DNA of 39,849 bases from Phycisphaeraceae bacterium (GCA_028280965.1 JANQKT010000124.1:1-39849); one strand, 5' to 3'. Positions 8,511-18,548 are shown, counted from the first letter of the stretch. Numbers and translations are program-made. Notes: a model not told the origin generated them from the sequence alone.

Positions 8511-9185
8511 CTACTTGACCTGCAGTGTGCTGCGCAGCCGGTTGCCCAGCCGGTTGCTGCGGTCGCCGATGTCCCCGACCTGCCTGAAGATCTTGGTCCA
8601 GAGGAAGAACCCGCCGGGGCTCATGCGCTGCTCGACCTGGAAGAGCTCTTTGAGCAAGCGGTGCTGCAACACATCCGCCTCGCTCTCCATCTCTGAGACG
8701 CGCTCGATCTGGTCGAACACCGGGCCAAGCCCATCGACCGTCCCGCCCTGATCGATCAGCTCGTCCAGCCGGTCGATCACCCCGCGGATCGCCTCAAAGA
8801 TGTCGAGGTTCAGCTGCAGGAAGTTCTTAAACGTCTCCGCGAACGGCGGCGGCTCCTCACACGCCCGCAGCGTCGTCAGCCTGGCAAGGTTCTGCATCTT
8901 GTCCGCGATCGAGTCCTGCACGGAGATGACCTGGCGCAGCCGCCCGCGCTCGACCGCGACGAACATCCCGCCGCGCAGCTGCTGCTCGACATCGCGCTTC
9001 ATCGCGTCCGCCTCGGCCTCGAGCAGGTCGATCTCCTCGGCGAGCTGCTCCACCGTCGCCTGATCACCGACCAGGTACGCGTCCAGCAGCGCCTGGCCCT
9101 TCGCGACCGTTCGGGCGACGTGCTCCATGTGCTGCCGGATCGGCACGAAGGGCGACTTGCCGAAGAGCTTGGTGATCGAACGCAT
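8511..9185 (-). CDS. DUF47 (TIGR00153) PhoU-like protein
   Basis: This 224-residue all-helical protein matches the DUF47/TIGR00153 family: MRSITKLFGKSPFVPIRQHM at the start, then repeated acidic helices such as LAEEIDLLEAEADAMKRDVE and FDQIERVSEMESEADVLQHR with the ExxAD pattern. Family members are PhoU-like and usually sit beside a Pit-type phosphate transporter gene, which they are thought to regulate. No pit gene is adjacent here; the next gene is the SixA-like phosphatase. The ATG at 9185 is chosen over the GTG one codon upstream. A TATGCT hexamer ends 6 nt before this ATG, suggesting a leaderless transcript. With the porin and PhoBR genes it is one of several phosphate-related genes in the window. 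Confidence 0.85.
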   Translation of the reverse strand: MRSITKLFGKSPFVPIRQHMEHVARTVAKGQALLDAYLVGDQATVEQLAEEIDLLEAEADAMKRDVEQQLRGGMFVAVERGRLRQVISVQDSIADKMQNLARLTTLRACEEPPPFAETFKNFLQLNLDIFEAIRGVIDRLDELIDQGGTVDGLGPVFDQIERVSEMESEADVLQHRLLKELFQVEQRMSPGGFFLWTKIFRQVGDIGDRSNRLGNRLRSTLQVK

Positions 9186-9191
9186 CACGAC

Positions 9192-9197
9192 AGCATA
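9192..9197 (-). promoter_or_regulatory. Candidate -10 element (TATGCT) for DUF47 gene
   Basis: On the minus strand TATGCT is followed by GTCGTG and then the ATG at 9185. The 6-nt gap places the predicted transcript start on the initiator codon. No convincing -35 is seen. Confidence 0.45.
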
Positions 9198-9226
9198 GCG
9201 TTCAACGCGTATCGGAGCCCGGGGTA

Positions 9227-9255
9227 TTGCGACTTTGCCGGGTTCGGGCTATAGT
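9227..9255 (+). promoter_or_regulatory. Sigma70-type promoter of the DEAD-box helicase gene
   Basis: TTGCGA (9227-9232), a 17-bp spacer and TATAGT (9250-9255) make a good housekeeping promoter pointing at the helicase gene. The expected start, near 9262, gives an untranslated leader of about 190 nt. Bases 9186-9455 hold no credible gene: only this promoter, the divergent DUF47 promoter and the leader. Confidence 0.6.
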
Positions 9256-9455
9256 TCCCGCCCAACTCTCGCCTTTGGTCGAGCCCCTCCAGCAACCGCT
9301 GATTGAATCGAACCCGGCAACAGTTGCAGCGCATCGGCTGATCCAAACCGCGGACCGTCCGCGTCCTTCTCGGTGCGTCACCCCCGGAATCGGCCTTTGT
9401 CGCGGATGCAGCGTCAGGGGCTGAACCCGGCCGGCAGTGCCGAAGAAAGACCCAC

Positions 9456-10895
<1,440 letters not shown>

Positions 10896-10945
10896 GTCCA
10901 TTCGCCTGTTCTTTGGTCGGGTAGCCGCGTCTGAGTTTGCGAACA

Positions 10946-10988
10946 CCCGGAACGAATTGTGATGATAGAGATGAGGATTCGTTCCGGG
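10946..10988. repeat. Perfect 12-bp inverted repeat with 19-nt loop
   Basis: CCCGGAACGAAT (10946-10957) is the exact reverse complement of ATTCGTTCCGGG (10977-10988). It lies between the DEAD-box helicase stop and the next gene. No T-run follows, so it is not a standard intrinsic terminator. It may stabilise the helicase mRNA 3' end, act as a factor-dependent terminator, or be a remnant of a palindromic repeat. Confidence 0.7.
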
Positions 10989-11019
10989 GGCGCTTAGACT
11001 CCACCCGGCCAGCCGTTGG

Positions 11020-11025
11020 TATGAT
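11020..11025 (+). promoter_or_regulatory. Extended -10 element (TGGTATGAT) for DUF4272-like gene
   Basis: TATGAT at 11020-11025 is preceded by TGG, giving an extended -10 (TGn). It is followed by 7 nt and then the ATG at 11033, so the transcript would be leaderless. Confidence 0.55.
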
Positions 11026-11032
11026 CGCGGTC

Positions 11033-11854
11033 ATGACCGACGTGATAGATCCAATCAAACGCGACAACCCTTGGCCGTACGCCACTACCCCGGACCAAGC
11101 GAAGTCGCAGAGTGAGCAGTTCTTTGCCGGCGTGAAGCTGGAGCCCGACTCGGGCTGGTCGGTGTTGCCGGACCCCGGCACCTGGGAACCGCCGACGGTG
11201 GCCGATGTGGCGCGTCGTGCCTGCGTGCTGTCGATTATCGCTGCCGTCGGCCTCCACCAAGAAACCCAGCAGGATCTGGCGGGGGCTGTGGAAGAGTCCG
11301 GCATCGCGGATTGGATGACCCCGGCCGAACAAGCGATGTACCTTAAACCCACCACCAGAGCCACGGTGCCATACGATGCGATGCCCGATCAAATCCACGC
11401 CCTGCTCTACGCAACGGGGCATGTCGATTTGGACATACAGGTGGCCAACCCCGACGATCTGATTGACCTGACCCCCGCGGGCGGCAAGGTCACCGTTGAC
11501 GAGCTGGTCCGCAGTGCCGCGCGCAGGCCGCTGGATGAAATATACGCACAGCTCGATACGCATGTAAGGTTTATGCGGATCGAAGAGCGGATGCGCGCAG
11601 ATGATTATCCCAAAGCATCTCCCGATTCGGCAGACATTGAATCCTTGAATGCTTTTCTTAAGGAAACCGACAAAATCACAAGGGGCCATACCAAGCGATT
11701 CAACCGCGCCAAGCTATTTGGTGGGCGCGAGAAATCTGGCCACCCCATGATCGCAACGTATCGCGCTCAAGCATGGGCCTGGGTGCTTGGCCAATGCCCG
11801 GTTTGGGCAGAGTGGGATTTGGATCGCTTGGTACCTCTGAAGCGAGGGGTGTGA
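11033..11854 (+). CDS. DUF4272-like protein
   Basis: This 273-residue soluble protein has no signal peptide or membrane segment. Two features recall DUF4272 proteins: an early ARRACVLSIIAAVGL helix followed by a W-x-TPAEQAMYL segment, and a C-terminal stretch with YRAQAWAWVLGQCPVW. The function of that family is unknown, and the match here is by pattern only. I chose the ATG at 11033 rather than 11021 or further upstream because the TATGAT hexamer at 11020 overlaps the earlier ATG and would place the transcript start on the later one. Moderately lower GC than the flanking genes. It stands alone, convergent with thiC. Confidence 0.6.
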   Translation: MTDVIDPIKRDNPWPYATTPDQAKSQSEQFFAGVKLEPDSGWSVLPDPGTWEPPTVADVARRACVLSIIAAVGLHQETQQDLAGAVEESGIADWMTPAEQAMYLKPTTRATVPYDAMPDQIHALLYATGHVDLDIQVANPDDLIDLTPAGGKVTVDELVRSAARRPLDEIYAQLDTHVRFMRIEERMRADDYPKASPDSADIESLNAFLKETDKITRGHTKRFNRAKLFGGREKSGHPMIATYRAQAWAWVLGQCPVWAEWDLDRLVPLKRGV

Positions 11855-11903
11855 CCGATCGGGACGCGTAGTGGCACACTAACCCACCGGACTGATACCC
11901 CCC

Positions 11904-13841
<1,938 letters not shown>

Positions 13842-13898
13842 GGCGATAGCTCCGCTTGATGGTCTTCAAGTCGGGGAAGCGTTTGCCAGAGCACGTGC

Positions 13899-13916
13899 TA
13901 AGCCGCAGGCGGCTTA
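13899..13916 (-). promoter_or_regulatory. Hairpin between TPP aptamer and thiC start (possible expression platform)
   Basis: An 8-bp perfect inverted repeat, TAAGCCGC/GCGGCTTA, lies 12 nt downstream of the aptamer in the thiC leader. A second short palindrome, AGCACGTGCT (13890-13899), abuts it. Neither is followed by a T-run, so control is more likely translational or Rho-dependent than by an intrinsic terminator. Confidence 0.5.
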
Positions 13917-13928
13917 AGGGTGGACGGG

Positions 13929-14024
13929 CTCGCCTCCCTACGCGGCCCACATCCGTTTGCGGGACCGATCAGGTTCCAAGGGTGTTTCTCAGCCCAGCAA
14001 CAAACGCGGGGCACCCCTGGCGAG
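13929..14024 (-). promoter_or_regulatory. TPP riboswitch (THI element) aptamer
   Basis: Reading the minus strand, the conserved THI-box segments appear in order: GGGGTGCC, GGCTGAGA, ACCCTTGGAACCTGATC, GGATGTGGGCCGCGTAGGGA. The P1 helix is formed by CTCGCC (14019-14024) and GGCGAG (13929-13934), a perfect 6-bp match. The 96-nt aptamer lies 87 nt before thiC, where it should sense thiamine pyrophosphate. Confidence 0.95.
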
Positions 14025-14031
14025 TGGGTTC

Positions 14032-14060
14032 AGGATAGGGGCGGGGTGTGGCCGAGGCAA
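14032..14060 (-). promoter_or_regulatory. thiC promoter
   Basis: On the minus strand TTGCCT (14055-14060), a 17-nt spacer and TATCCT (14032-14037) form a sigma70-type promoter. The predicted start near 14025 is immediately before the first base of riboswitch helix P1, so the aptamer is the very 5' end of the message. It lies back to back with the recX -10 element. Confidence 0.65.
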
Positions 14061-14063
14061 GGG

Positions 14064-14069
14064 TACACT
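14064..14069 (+). promoter_or_regulatory. Candidate -10 element (TACACT) for recX
   Basis: TACACT is followed by GATCCC and then the ATG at 14076, a 6-nt gap that predicts a leaderless message. It lies just outside the -35 of the divergent thiC promoter, so the two promoters may interfere. Confidence 0.45.
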
Positions 14070-14075
14070 GATCCC

Positions 14076-14765
14076 ATGCCCGATCTTTTTGGCCAGGACG
14101 ATGCGCAGGAGGTCGTTGTCGAGATCCGCCCGACGCAGCGGGATGCGAACCGGGCGACGATCCGCGTGGGGCCGCCCAAGGCCAAGAAACCGCGCGTGGT
14201 CGCGACGCTTACCACGCGCCTGATCGCGGATCTGGGCCTGCGCGTCGGCCAGGCGTGGACACCGGAACTCGCCAAGCAGGTCGAGGGTGGCGTCGGCTTC
14301 GACAAGGCGATCCGTGCGGCGATGACGCGGCTGAGCCGCCGGTCGATGAGCGGGTGGATGCTCGCGGGCAAGCTGAAGGCGCTCGGGCACGAACCAGCGG
14401 TCATCGAAGCGGTGCTTGAGCGGCTGGCGGAGCTGGACCTGCTGGATGATGAGCGGTTCGGACGGGCGCTGATCAGGGACGTGCTGTCGCGCAAACCCGC
14501 GGGGCCGGCGCTCCTGAAGCAGAAGCTGTATCAGAAGGGTATCCGCGGATCGCTGGCGGACCGGCTGGTGGCGGAGGCGACAGCGGATGGCGACGCCCAG
14601 CGGGACAGCGCCGTCGCGTTCGCGCGCAGGAAGGCGGCCTCGATGGCGGACCTGGACAAACCCACGCGCGACCGCAGGCTCTGCGGGCAGCTCGCCCGGC
14701 GGGGGTTTGGCCCCGACACGATCCGCGCGGCGATGGAGGCGGTGCAGCGGGATGCGTCGGAGTGA
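14076..14765 (+). CDS. recX: RecX family regulatory protein
   Basis: RecX binds and usually inhibits RecA filaments. The 229-residue product has an N-terminal extension of about 65 residues (MPDLFGQDD onward, basic around PPKAKKPR). Tandem three-helix RecX repeats follow: AAMTRLSRRSMSGWMLAGKL, VIEAVLERLAELDLLDDERFGRALIRD, and a final repeat ending LARRGFGPDTIRAAMEA. The motif LLDDERFGRALIRD is a strong family signature. The start at 14076 is favoured because a -10-like hexamer lies 6 nt upstream; the longer frame from 13920 runs through the thiC riboswitch and cannot be coding. No recA gene is nearby. Divergent from thiC. Confidence 0.88.
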   Translation: MPDLFGQDDAQEVVVEIRPTQRDANRATIRVGPPKAKKPRVVATLTTRLIADLGLRVGQAWTPELAKQVEGGVGFDKAIRAAMTRLSRRSMSGWMLAGKLKALGHEPAVIEAVLERLAELDLLDDERFGRALIRDVLSRKPAGPALLKQKLYQKGIRGSLADRLVAEATADGDAQRDSAVAFARRKAASMADLDKPTRDRRLCGQLARRGFGPDTIRAAMEAVQRDASE

Positions 14766-14868
14766 ATGCGGTGCCTCGCATGCGATGGGCATCCCATGGC
14801 GTGCCTCAGCGCAGGCGCGCCGTGGGCATGGGCTGAGTGTCCTGGTCTTGATCTGTTGCGACTTTGAT

Positions 14869-14874
14869 TACAAT
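14869..14874 (+). promoter_or_regulatory. Candidate -10 element (TACAAT) for PEGA lipoprotein gene
   Basis: TACAAT is followed by 7 nt (ACCGTCC) and then the ATG at 14882. No Shine-Dalgarno is present in the gap, so a leaderless transcript is predicted. Confidence 0.5.
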
Positions 14875-14881
14875 ACCGTCC

Positions 14882-15277
14882 ATGCCGAAGCTCGTCCTAC
14901 TGATCTTGGCGCCCATGCTCTCGCTCGGCTGCGTCGAGCGTCGTTTGCTGATCTCCTCCGAGCCTTCCGGGGCGCTGGTGTTCTTGAACGATCAGGAGGT
15001 CGGGCGGACGCCTTTGGAGGTGCCGTTTACCTGGTACGGCGTGTACGACGTTCGTTTGGAGCGAGACGGCTACACGACGCTGCAGACGACGCGCGAGGCG
15101 CAGCGGCCTTGGTGGGAGACGCCGGGCCCGGACCTGTTTGCCGAGGCGGTGCCGGACAAGCGTGTCGAGATCGCCTGGCATTTGGAGATGCGGCCGGCCG
15201 AGCCCGCGGACGCGGTTGACCCCCAGAGAACGCTAGGCAACGCCAAACAACTACGCGAGCTGAATCGGCGGGACTAA
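14882..15277 (+). CDS. PEGA-domain lipoprotein
   Basis: This 131-residue protein has a lipoprotein signal peptide ending in LSLGC (Cys 17). A PEGA domain follows: ISSEPSGALVFLNDQEVGRTPLEVPFTWYGVYDVRLERDGY, the typical surface-associated beta-sandwich repeat in which P-S-G-A-x-V begins the unit. The last 60 residues are polar. It is probably anchored in the cell envelope; its specific role is unknown. The ATG at 14882 is chosen because it begins the signal peptide and follows a -10-like hexamer by 7 nt. The DUF971 gene starts 20 bp downstream on the same strand and may be co-transcribed. Confidence 0.85.
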   Translation: MPKLVLLILAPMLSLGCVERRLLISSEPSGALVFLNDQEVGRTPLEVPFTWYGVYDVRLERDGYTTLQTTREAQRPWWETPGPDLFAEAVPDKRVEIAWHLEMRPAEPADAVDPQRTLGNAKQLRELNRRD

Positions 15278-15297
15278 CGGCCCGGCCCGGCCAAGCC

Positions 15298-15615
15298 ATG
15301 GCGATCCACCCCGAGCACCTCGACCTCAAGCGTGACGAAACGCTGACCATCCGCTGGTCCGACGGGCGGGTGTCGGTGTACCCGGTGGCGTACCTGCGTC
15401 GGCTGTCGCCCTCGGCCGACAGCATCCAGCAGCGCGAACAGCTCAAGGCCGATCCGCTGGCGGTGCTGCCGGCGACCGGTGATACGGGCCCGCTGCGCGC
15501 CGAGGAGGTCGAGCCGGTCGGCCGATACGCGGTCCGTATCACGTTCTCGGACGGCCACCGCACGGGCCTGTACACGTGGGCCTACCTCAGGGCAATCGAT
15601 CCTGAGCGTTGCTGA
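15298..15615 (+). CDS. DUF971 (GBBH-like N-terminal domain) protein
   Basis: This 105-residue protein is a stand-alone DUF971 domain. It shows LTIRWSDGRVSVYPVAYLRRLSP near the N-terminus and VEPVGRYAVRITFSDGHRTGLYTWAYLRAID at the end. This domain also forms the N-terminus of gamma-butyrobetaine hydroxylase, where it binds zinc. The small stand-alone proteins are often found near Mrp/ApbC Fe-S carriers, but no such gene is visible here. A few residues (about 45-70) are inserted between the two conserved halves. The gene lies 20 bp after the PEGA lipoprotein gene, so it probably shares its transcript. Confidence 0.8.
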   Translation: MAIHPEHLDLKRDETLTIRWSDGRVSVYPVAYLRRLSPSADSIQQREQLKADPLAVLPATGDTGPLRAEEVEPVGRYAVRITFSDGHRTGLYTWAYLRAIDPERC

Positions 15616-15651
15616 GCAGATTTTTTGTTGTTTTCCACAAATGTGGGGGCT

Positions 15652-15668
15652 GGATGTGAATTGTGTTA
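15652..15668 (+). promoter_or_regulatory. Candidate Pho box upstream of porin gene (copy 1)
   Basis: The 17-mer GGATGTGAATTGTGTTA here is identical to bases 17628-17644 upstream of phoB. Internally it is two 7-bp tandem units, TGTGAAT and TGTGTTA, as expected for a winged-helix regulator that binds as a tandem dimer. The sequence differs from the E. coli Pho box, so the assignment is inference from sharing and context. Confidence 0.5.
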
Positions 15669-15710
15669 ACGCACTTTCCGTCCGTTTTGTTTTGATTTAA
15701 TGTCCCGTAA

Positions 15711-15722
15711 GTGAATGATGTT
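15711..15722 (+). promoter_or_regulatory. Candidate second Pho-box-like site upstream of porin gene
   Basis: GTGAATGATGTT matches the core of the first site (GTGAATTGTGTT) at 10 of 12 positions. It starts exactly 55 bp downstream of that core, about five helical turns, so both sites face the same side of the DNA. Confidence 0.35.
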
Positions 15723-15919
15723 GCGAATATTTTTTATGTTTGCCGATAACAAACTGGCCGAGGCATCAGGCATAGGCTCGTCGGGCAGTTCTCGTTCGAT
15801 AAGTCTTTGGTTTCAAGCGATTTGAGAAGCGTGTTGAGATTCAAGTCCAGATTGTGGGGTTGTCGATTTTGAACAGCAAAGCACCGTTCACCGGCCCGTG
15901 ACCGTGGGTCTGTGGGGTT

Positions 15920-15945
15920 GAGGCCACTCGGGGGCGAGCGGCCTC
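15920..15945 (+). repeat. Stable hairpin in porin leader
   Basis: GAGGCC-A-CTCG, a GGGG loop, then CGAG-C-GGCCTC form a 10-bp stem with a single A-C mismatch. It lies about 110 nt upstream of the porin start. It would be in the 5' UTR if transcription begins near the Pho-box motifs. Confidence 0.55.
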
Positions 15946-16010
15946 GGAAGAAGGCGGGGCATTGATGACCTGTTCGGCGTGTGCCGGGCCGGTCGCCCCG
16001 CTCCGACAAC

Positions 16011-16028
16011 GGCCCGGAGGTCCGGGCC
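16011..16028 (+). repeat. GC-only hairpin just upstream of the porin ribosome-binding site
   Basis: GGCCCGGA and TCCGGGCC form a nearly loop-less inverted repeat that ends 14 nt before the AAGGAG site. It could protect the 5' end of an abundant message or affect ribosome access. Confidence 0.5.
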
Positions 16029-16052
16029 AACTGCATCTTTCCAAGGAGACGC

Positions 16053-17447
16053 ATGATGCAACGCAAGATGACGAAGGCCTTGTTGGCAAGCGTGCTGATG
16101 ATCGGCTCGGCCGGCTTCAGCCACGCTCAGGACACCGAACTGGAGCAGATGCGTGCCGAGATGGCGCAGATGCGTGCCGAGATGGCCCAGCTGCGCGCCC
16201 AGCAGCAGGGCGACTGGATGAATGATGTCCGCCGGGCGGAGATCGAAGGCATGATCGCCGACGTCTTCTCCGACGCGCAGAACCGCGCCAGCCTGCTCCA
16301 GGAAGGCGCGCTCGCCGGCATCGACGAGAAGGGCAAGATCTTCCTGATGTCCAGCGATGGAAGCTTCAAGATCAACTTTAACGGCCAGATTCAGTTCCGC
16401 TACATCTGGAACTCGCTGGATACCGACAACACTTCTGGTACGCGCGCCAGCGAGTCGATCTCCGGCTTCCAGGCCCGCCGTGTGAAATTCGGGATGAAGG
16501 GCCAGGTTGGTGACGGCTGGGGCTACAAGCTCGTTTTTGCGACATCTCGCGGAACCGGCCCTGGCGGTGGTAACACCTTTACCGAAGATGTCTACATCAC
16601 GAAAGACCTGGGCGACGGCTGGTCGATCCTCGCGGGGGTCAACAAGCTCCCGTTCGCCCGCCAGGAGATCATCAGCTCAACGCGGCAGGTCGGCGTGGAC
16701 CGTGGTTTGGTGACCGAGTTCTTCACGCTCAACCGCTCGGACCAGGTCACGCTGCGGTACAAAGACGACACGATTCATGCTCAACTCGCGCTCTCCGACG
16801 GCGGCAACGCGGACTTCACCGAGTACACCGCCGATGCCTCGACCGACTTCGCGCTCACCGGCCGGGTCGATGTGCAGGTGATCGGGGACGACTGGGATGA
16901 GATGAAGGACGAATTCGCGGGGGCCGAGAACGACGCGCTGTTTGTTGGTGGTGCGGTGCACTACGAAGTCGCCGAAGGCAGCGCCGGCGGCCTGCCCGAG
17001 AACGGCCTGGCCTGGACCCTGGACGCGTTGTATAAGACCGGTGACCTTGGCCTGACCGCGGCGGTCTTCGGCAACCACACCGAGAACGGCGGTGCGACCG
17101 CTGATTCTGATCAGTACGGTGTGTATGTCCAGGGCGACGTGATCGTTGCCGATGGTGTAGACGTCTTCGGTCGCTGGGAGTGGATCGACGACGACGGCGT
17201 CGCCGGCGCCGGCACGGACCCGCTGCAGGCGGTCACGCTCGGTGTCAACCGCCACTTCAGCAAGAACGTCAAGCTGACCGCCGACGTCGTCTGGGTCTAC
17301 GAGGGCGATGCCCAGGCCCATGATGGCAACTTCCTCAACGGCGGCGAGCTTGGCAGCGGCCTCGGTTTGTCCGGCACGGCCTTCACCGCTGCGGACGACC
17401 ACGACGATCAGATCGCGTTCCGCATCCAGCTCCAGCTGCTGTTCTGA
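16053..17447 (+). CDS. OprP/OprO-type (phosphate-selective) outer-membrane porin
   Basis: The protein is about 464 residues. It starts with a signal peptide (MTKALLASVLMIGSAGFSHA, cut after SHAQ-type sequence). A coiled-coil of heptads EMAQMRA-EMAQLRA (about residues 30-50) follows. Then come alternating beta strands typical of the phosphate-selective porin family: FKINFNGQIQFRYIWNS, GFQARRVKFGMKGQVGDGWGYKLVFATS, ILAGVNKLPFARQEIISS. It ends FRIQLQLLF with the terminal Phe recognised by the BAM machinery. AAGGAG precedes two ATGs at 16053 and 16056; spacing slightly favours the second. Specificity for phosphate is inferred from the shared motif and the phoB gene downstream. A UUCG terminator follows. 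Confidence 0.88.
   Translation: MMQRKMTKALLASVLMIGSAGFSHAQDTELEQMRAEMAQMRAEMAQLRAQQQGDWMNDVRRAEIEGMIADVFSDAQNRASLLQEGALAGIDEKGKIFLMSSDGSFKINFNGQIQFRYIWNSLDTDNTSGTRASESISGFQARRVKFGMKGQVGDGWGYKLVFATSRGTGPGGGNTFTEDVYITKDLGDGWSILAGVNKLPFARQEIISSTRQVGVDRGLVTEFFTLNRSDQVTLRYKDDTIHAQLALSDGGNADFTEYTADASTDFALTGRVDVQVIGDDWDEMKDEFAGAENDALFVGGAVHYEVAEGSAGGLPENGLAWTLDALYKTGDLGLTAAVFGNHTENGGATADSDQYGVYVQGDVIVADGVDVFGRWEWIDDDGVAGAGTDPLQAVTLGVNRHFSKNVKLTADVVWVYEGDAQAHDGNFLNGGELGSGLGLSGTAFTAADDHDDQIAFRIQLQLLF
16146..16187 (+). repeat. Two tandem 21-bp repeats encoding coiled-coil heptads
   Basis: The 21-bp unit starting CAGATGCGTGCCGAG occurs twice in tandem (16146-16166, 16167-16187), differing only in the last base. 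A decayed third unit follows. Each unit encodes one heptad (QMRAEMA) of the porin's N-terminal coiled coil, so length variation by slippage would preserve register. Confidence 0.85.
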
Positions 17448-17492
17448 TCGTGGGCCCCGTCGGGCTACACCATCCATGCTTCAATACGAAGG

Positions 17493-17518
17493 CGCGCGGC
17501 TTCGGTCGCGCGTTTTTT
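17493..17518 (+). terminator. Intrinsic terminator of the porin gene
   Basis: CGCGCGGC, a UUCG tetraloop and GTCGCGCG form an 8-bp stem (one G-U pair), followed by six T residues. It ends 71 bp after the porin stop. Confidence 0.92.
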
Positions 17519-17627
17519 GATGCGCTCGAGGCCACACCCGGCTGAGGGGTCGTGCGCGGTCCTATTCGAGAGGCTGTGCGATGCGTCTATCGCACCCGGT
17601 GGGGCTGCCTTGCGTGGAAAGGCGATC

Positions 17628-17655
17628 GGATGTGAATTGTGTTAGAGACGTGAAT
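17628..17655 (+). promoter_or_regulatory. Candidate Pho box upstream of phoB
   Basis: Bases 17628-17644 repeat the 17-mer found at 15652-15668 exactly. A further GTGAAT lies 18 bp after the first (17632 and 17650), suggesting a second half-site. A GATATT-type -10 candidate lies around 17680. This would allow PhoB autoregulation. Confidence 0.5.
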
Positions 17656-17736
17656 CAGCCCTTTCCTTTGTTCTCAGGCATGATATTCTTCCCCTGATCC
17701 GCTAGCCGTGTGAAGGATCGATTTGGAGTGTTCATC

Positions 17737-18483
17737 ATGGCCCCGATGTCAACGACGGCGTCCCAGCGTTCCAGGATCCAGCAGGTCAACAACGAGACAA
17801 CCATCTTGCTGGTGGAAGACGAGCAGGACCTGCTCGAGTTGTTGCGTTACAACCTGTCCCGGGAGGGCTTCCAGGTCGAGACCGCGGCGACCGGGGAGGA
17901 CGGGCTCAAGAAGGCCCGGGAGATGGGCAAGCGGCTGGACCTGGTGCTGCTGGACCTGATGCTCCCGGGCATCGACGGGCTGGAGGTCTGCCGGACGCTC
18001 AAGGGCCGGGACCAGACCGAGCACGTGCCGGTGATCATGCTCACGGCCAAGGGCGAGGAGTCGGACATCGTCCGGGGCCTGGAGTACGGCGCGGACGACT
18101 ACATCACCAAGCCGTTCAGCCCGCGGGTGCTGATGGCCCGGATCGGCGCGGTGCTCCGCCGACGCGAGGGCGAGCAGCGCGGGGGCGACGGCTCGGTCAT
18201 CGAGGTCGGCGGGGTGCAGATCGACAACGAACGGCACGAGGTGCTGGTCAAGGGCGAGCCGGCGACGCTGACCGCGACGGAGTTCAAGCTGCTGTCGCTC
18301 CTGGCGAGCAAGGCCGGCCGTGTCTTCACCCGCCAGCAGATCATCGAGGCGATCCACGAGGGCTACGCCGCGGTGACCGACCGCAGCGTCGATGTCCAGG
18401 TCGTCTCGCTCCGCCGCAAGCTCGGCGAGGCGGGCCGGAGCGTCGAAACCGTCCGCGGCGTGGGCTACCGCTTCCGTGACTGA
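17737..18483 (+). CDS. phoB: PhoB-type OmpR-family response regulator
   Basis: This 248-residue protein has a receiver domain and a winged-helix DNA-binding domain. In the receiver the acidic pocket is EDE (27-29), the phospho-acceptor is Asp 73 in LVLLDLMLPG, and the conserved Lys 105 is in MLTAKGEE. The output domain runs from about 140 to 247, with LTATEFKLLSLLASKAGRVF, RSVDVQVVSLRRKLGE and VRGVGYRF. The start at 17737 has GGAG 8 nt upstream; a GTG at 17710 would add nine residues. About 20 residues precede the receiver, slightly more than usual. PhoB rather than another OmpR-family member is inferred from the PhoR-like kinase and porin nearby. A strong bidirectional terminator follows. 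Confidence 0.85.
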   Translation: MAPMSTTASQRSRIQQVNNETTILLVEDEQDLLELLRYNLSREGFQVETAATGEDGLKKAREMGKRLDLVLLDLMLPGIDGLEVCRTLKGRDQTEHVPVIMLTAKGEESDIVRGLEYGADDYITKPFSPRVLMARIGAVLRRREGEQRGGDGSVIEVGGVQIDNERHEVLVKGEPATLTATEFKLLSLLASKAGRVFTRQQIIEAIHEGYAAVTDRSVDVQVVSLRRKLGEAGRSVETVRGVGYRFRD

Positions 18484-18516
18484 CCTTCCGCTGTTTTTCT
18501 TAAAGTGATTGCATTG

Positions 18517-18548
18517 AAAAACCACTGAGCCTTGGCTCAGTGGTTTTT
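18517..18548. terminator. Bidirectional intrinsic terminator between phoB and the lipoprotein gene
   Basis: A perfect 15-bp stem (AAAAACCACTGAGCC / GGCTCAGTGGTTTTT) with a TT loop has a T-run on both strands. It can therefore stop phoB transcription and the convergent lipoprotein gene. Confidence 0.95.

Larger units (their letters stand above)
15616..16052 (+). other. 437-bp upstream region of the porin gene (no gene; regulatory and structured)
   Basis: No credible coding frame is present. The first 120 bases are clearly richer in A and T than the rest of the window. They hold a T-rich stretch after the DUF971 stop, a short CCACA/TGTGG palindrome (15635-15646) and the two Pho-box-like motifs. 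The later GC-rich half holds two stable hairpins and the AAGGAG ribosome-binding site (16043-16048). A clear -35/-10 pair was not found. Confidence 0.6.
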
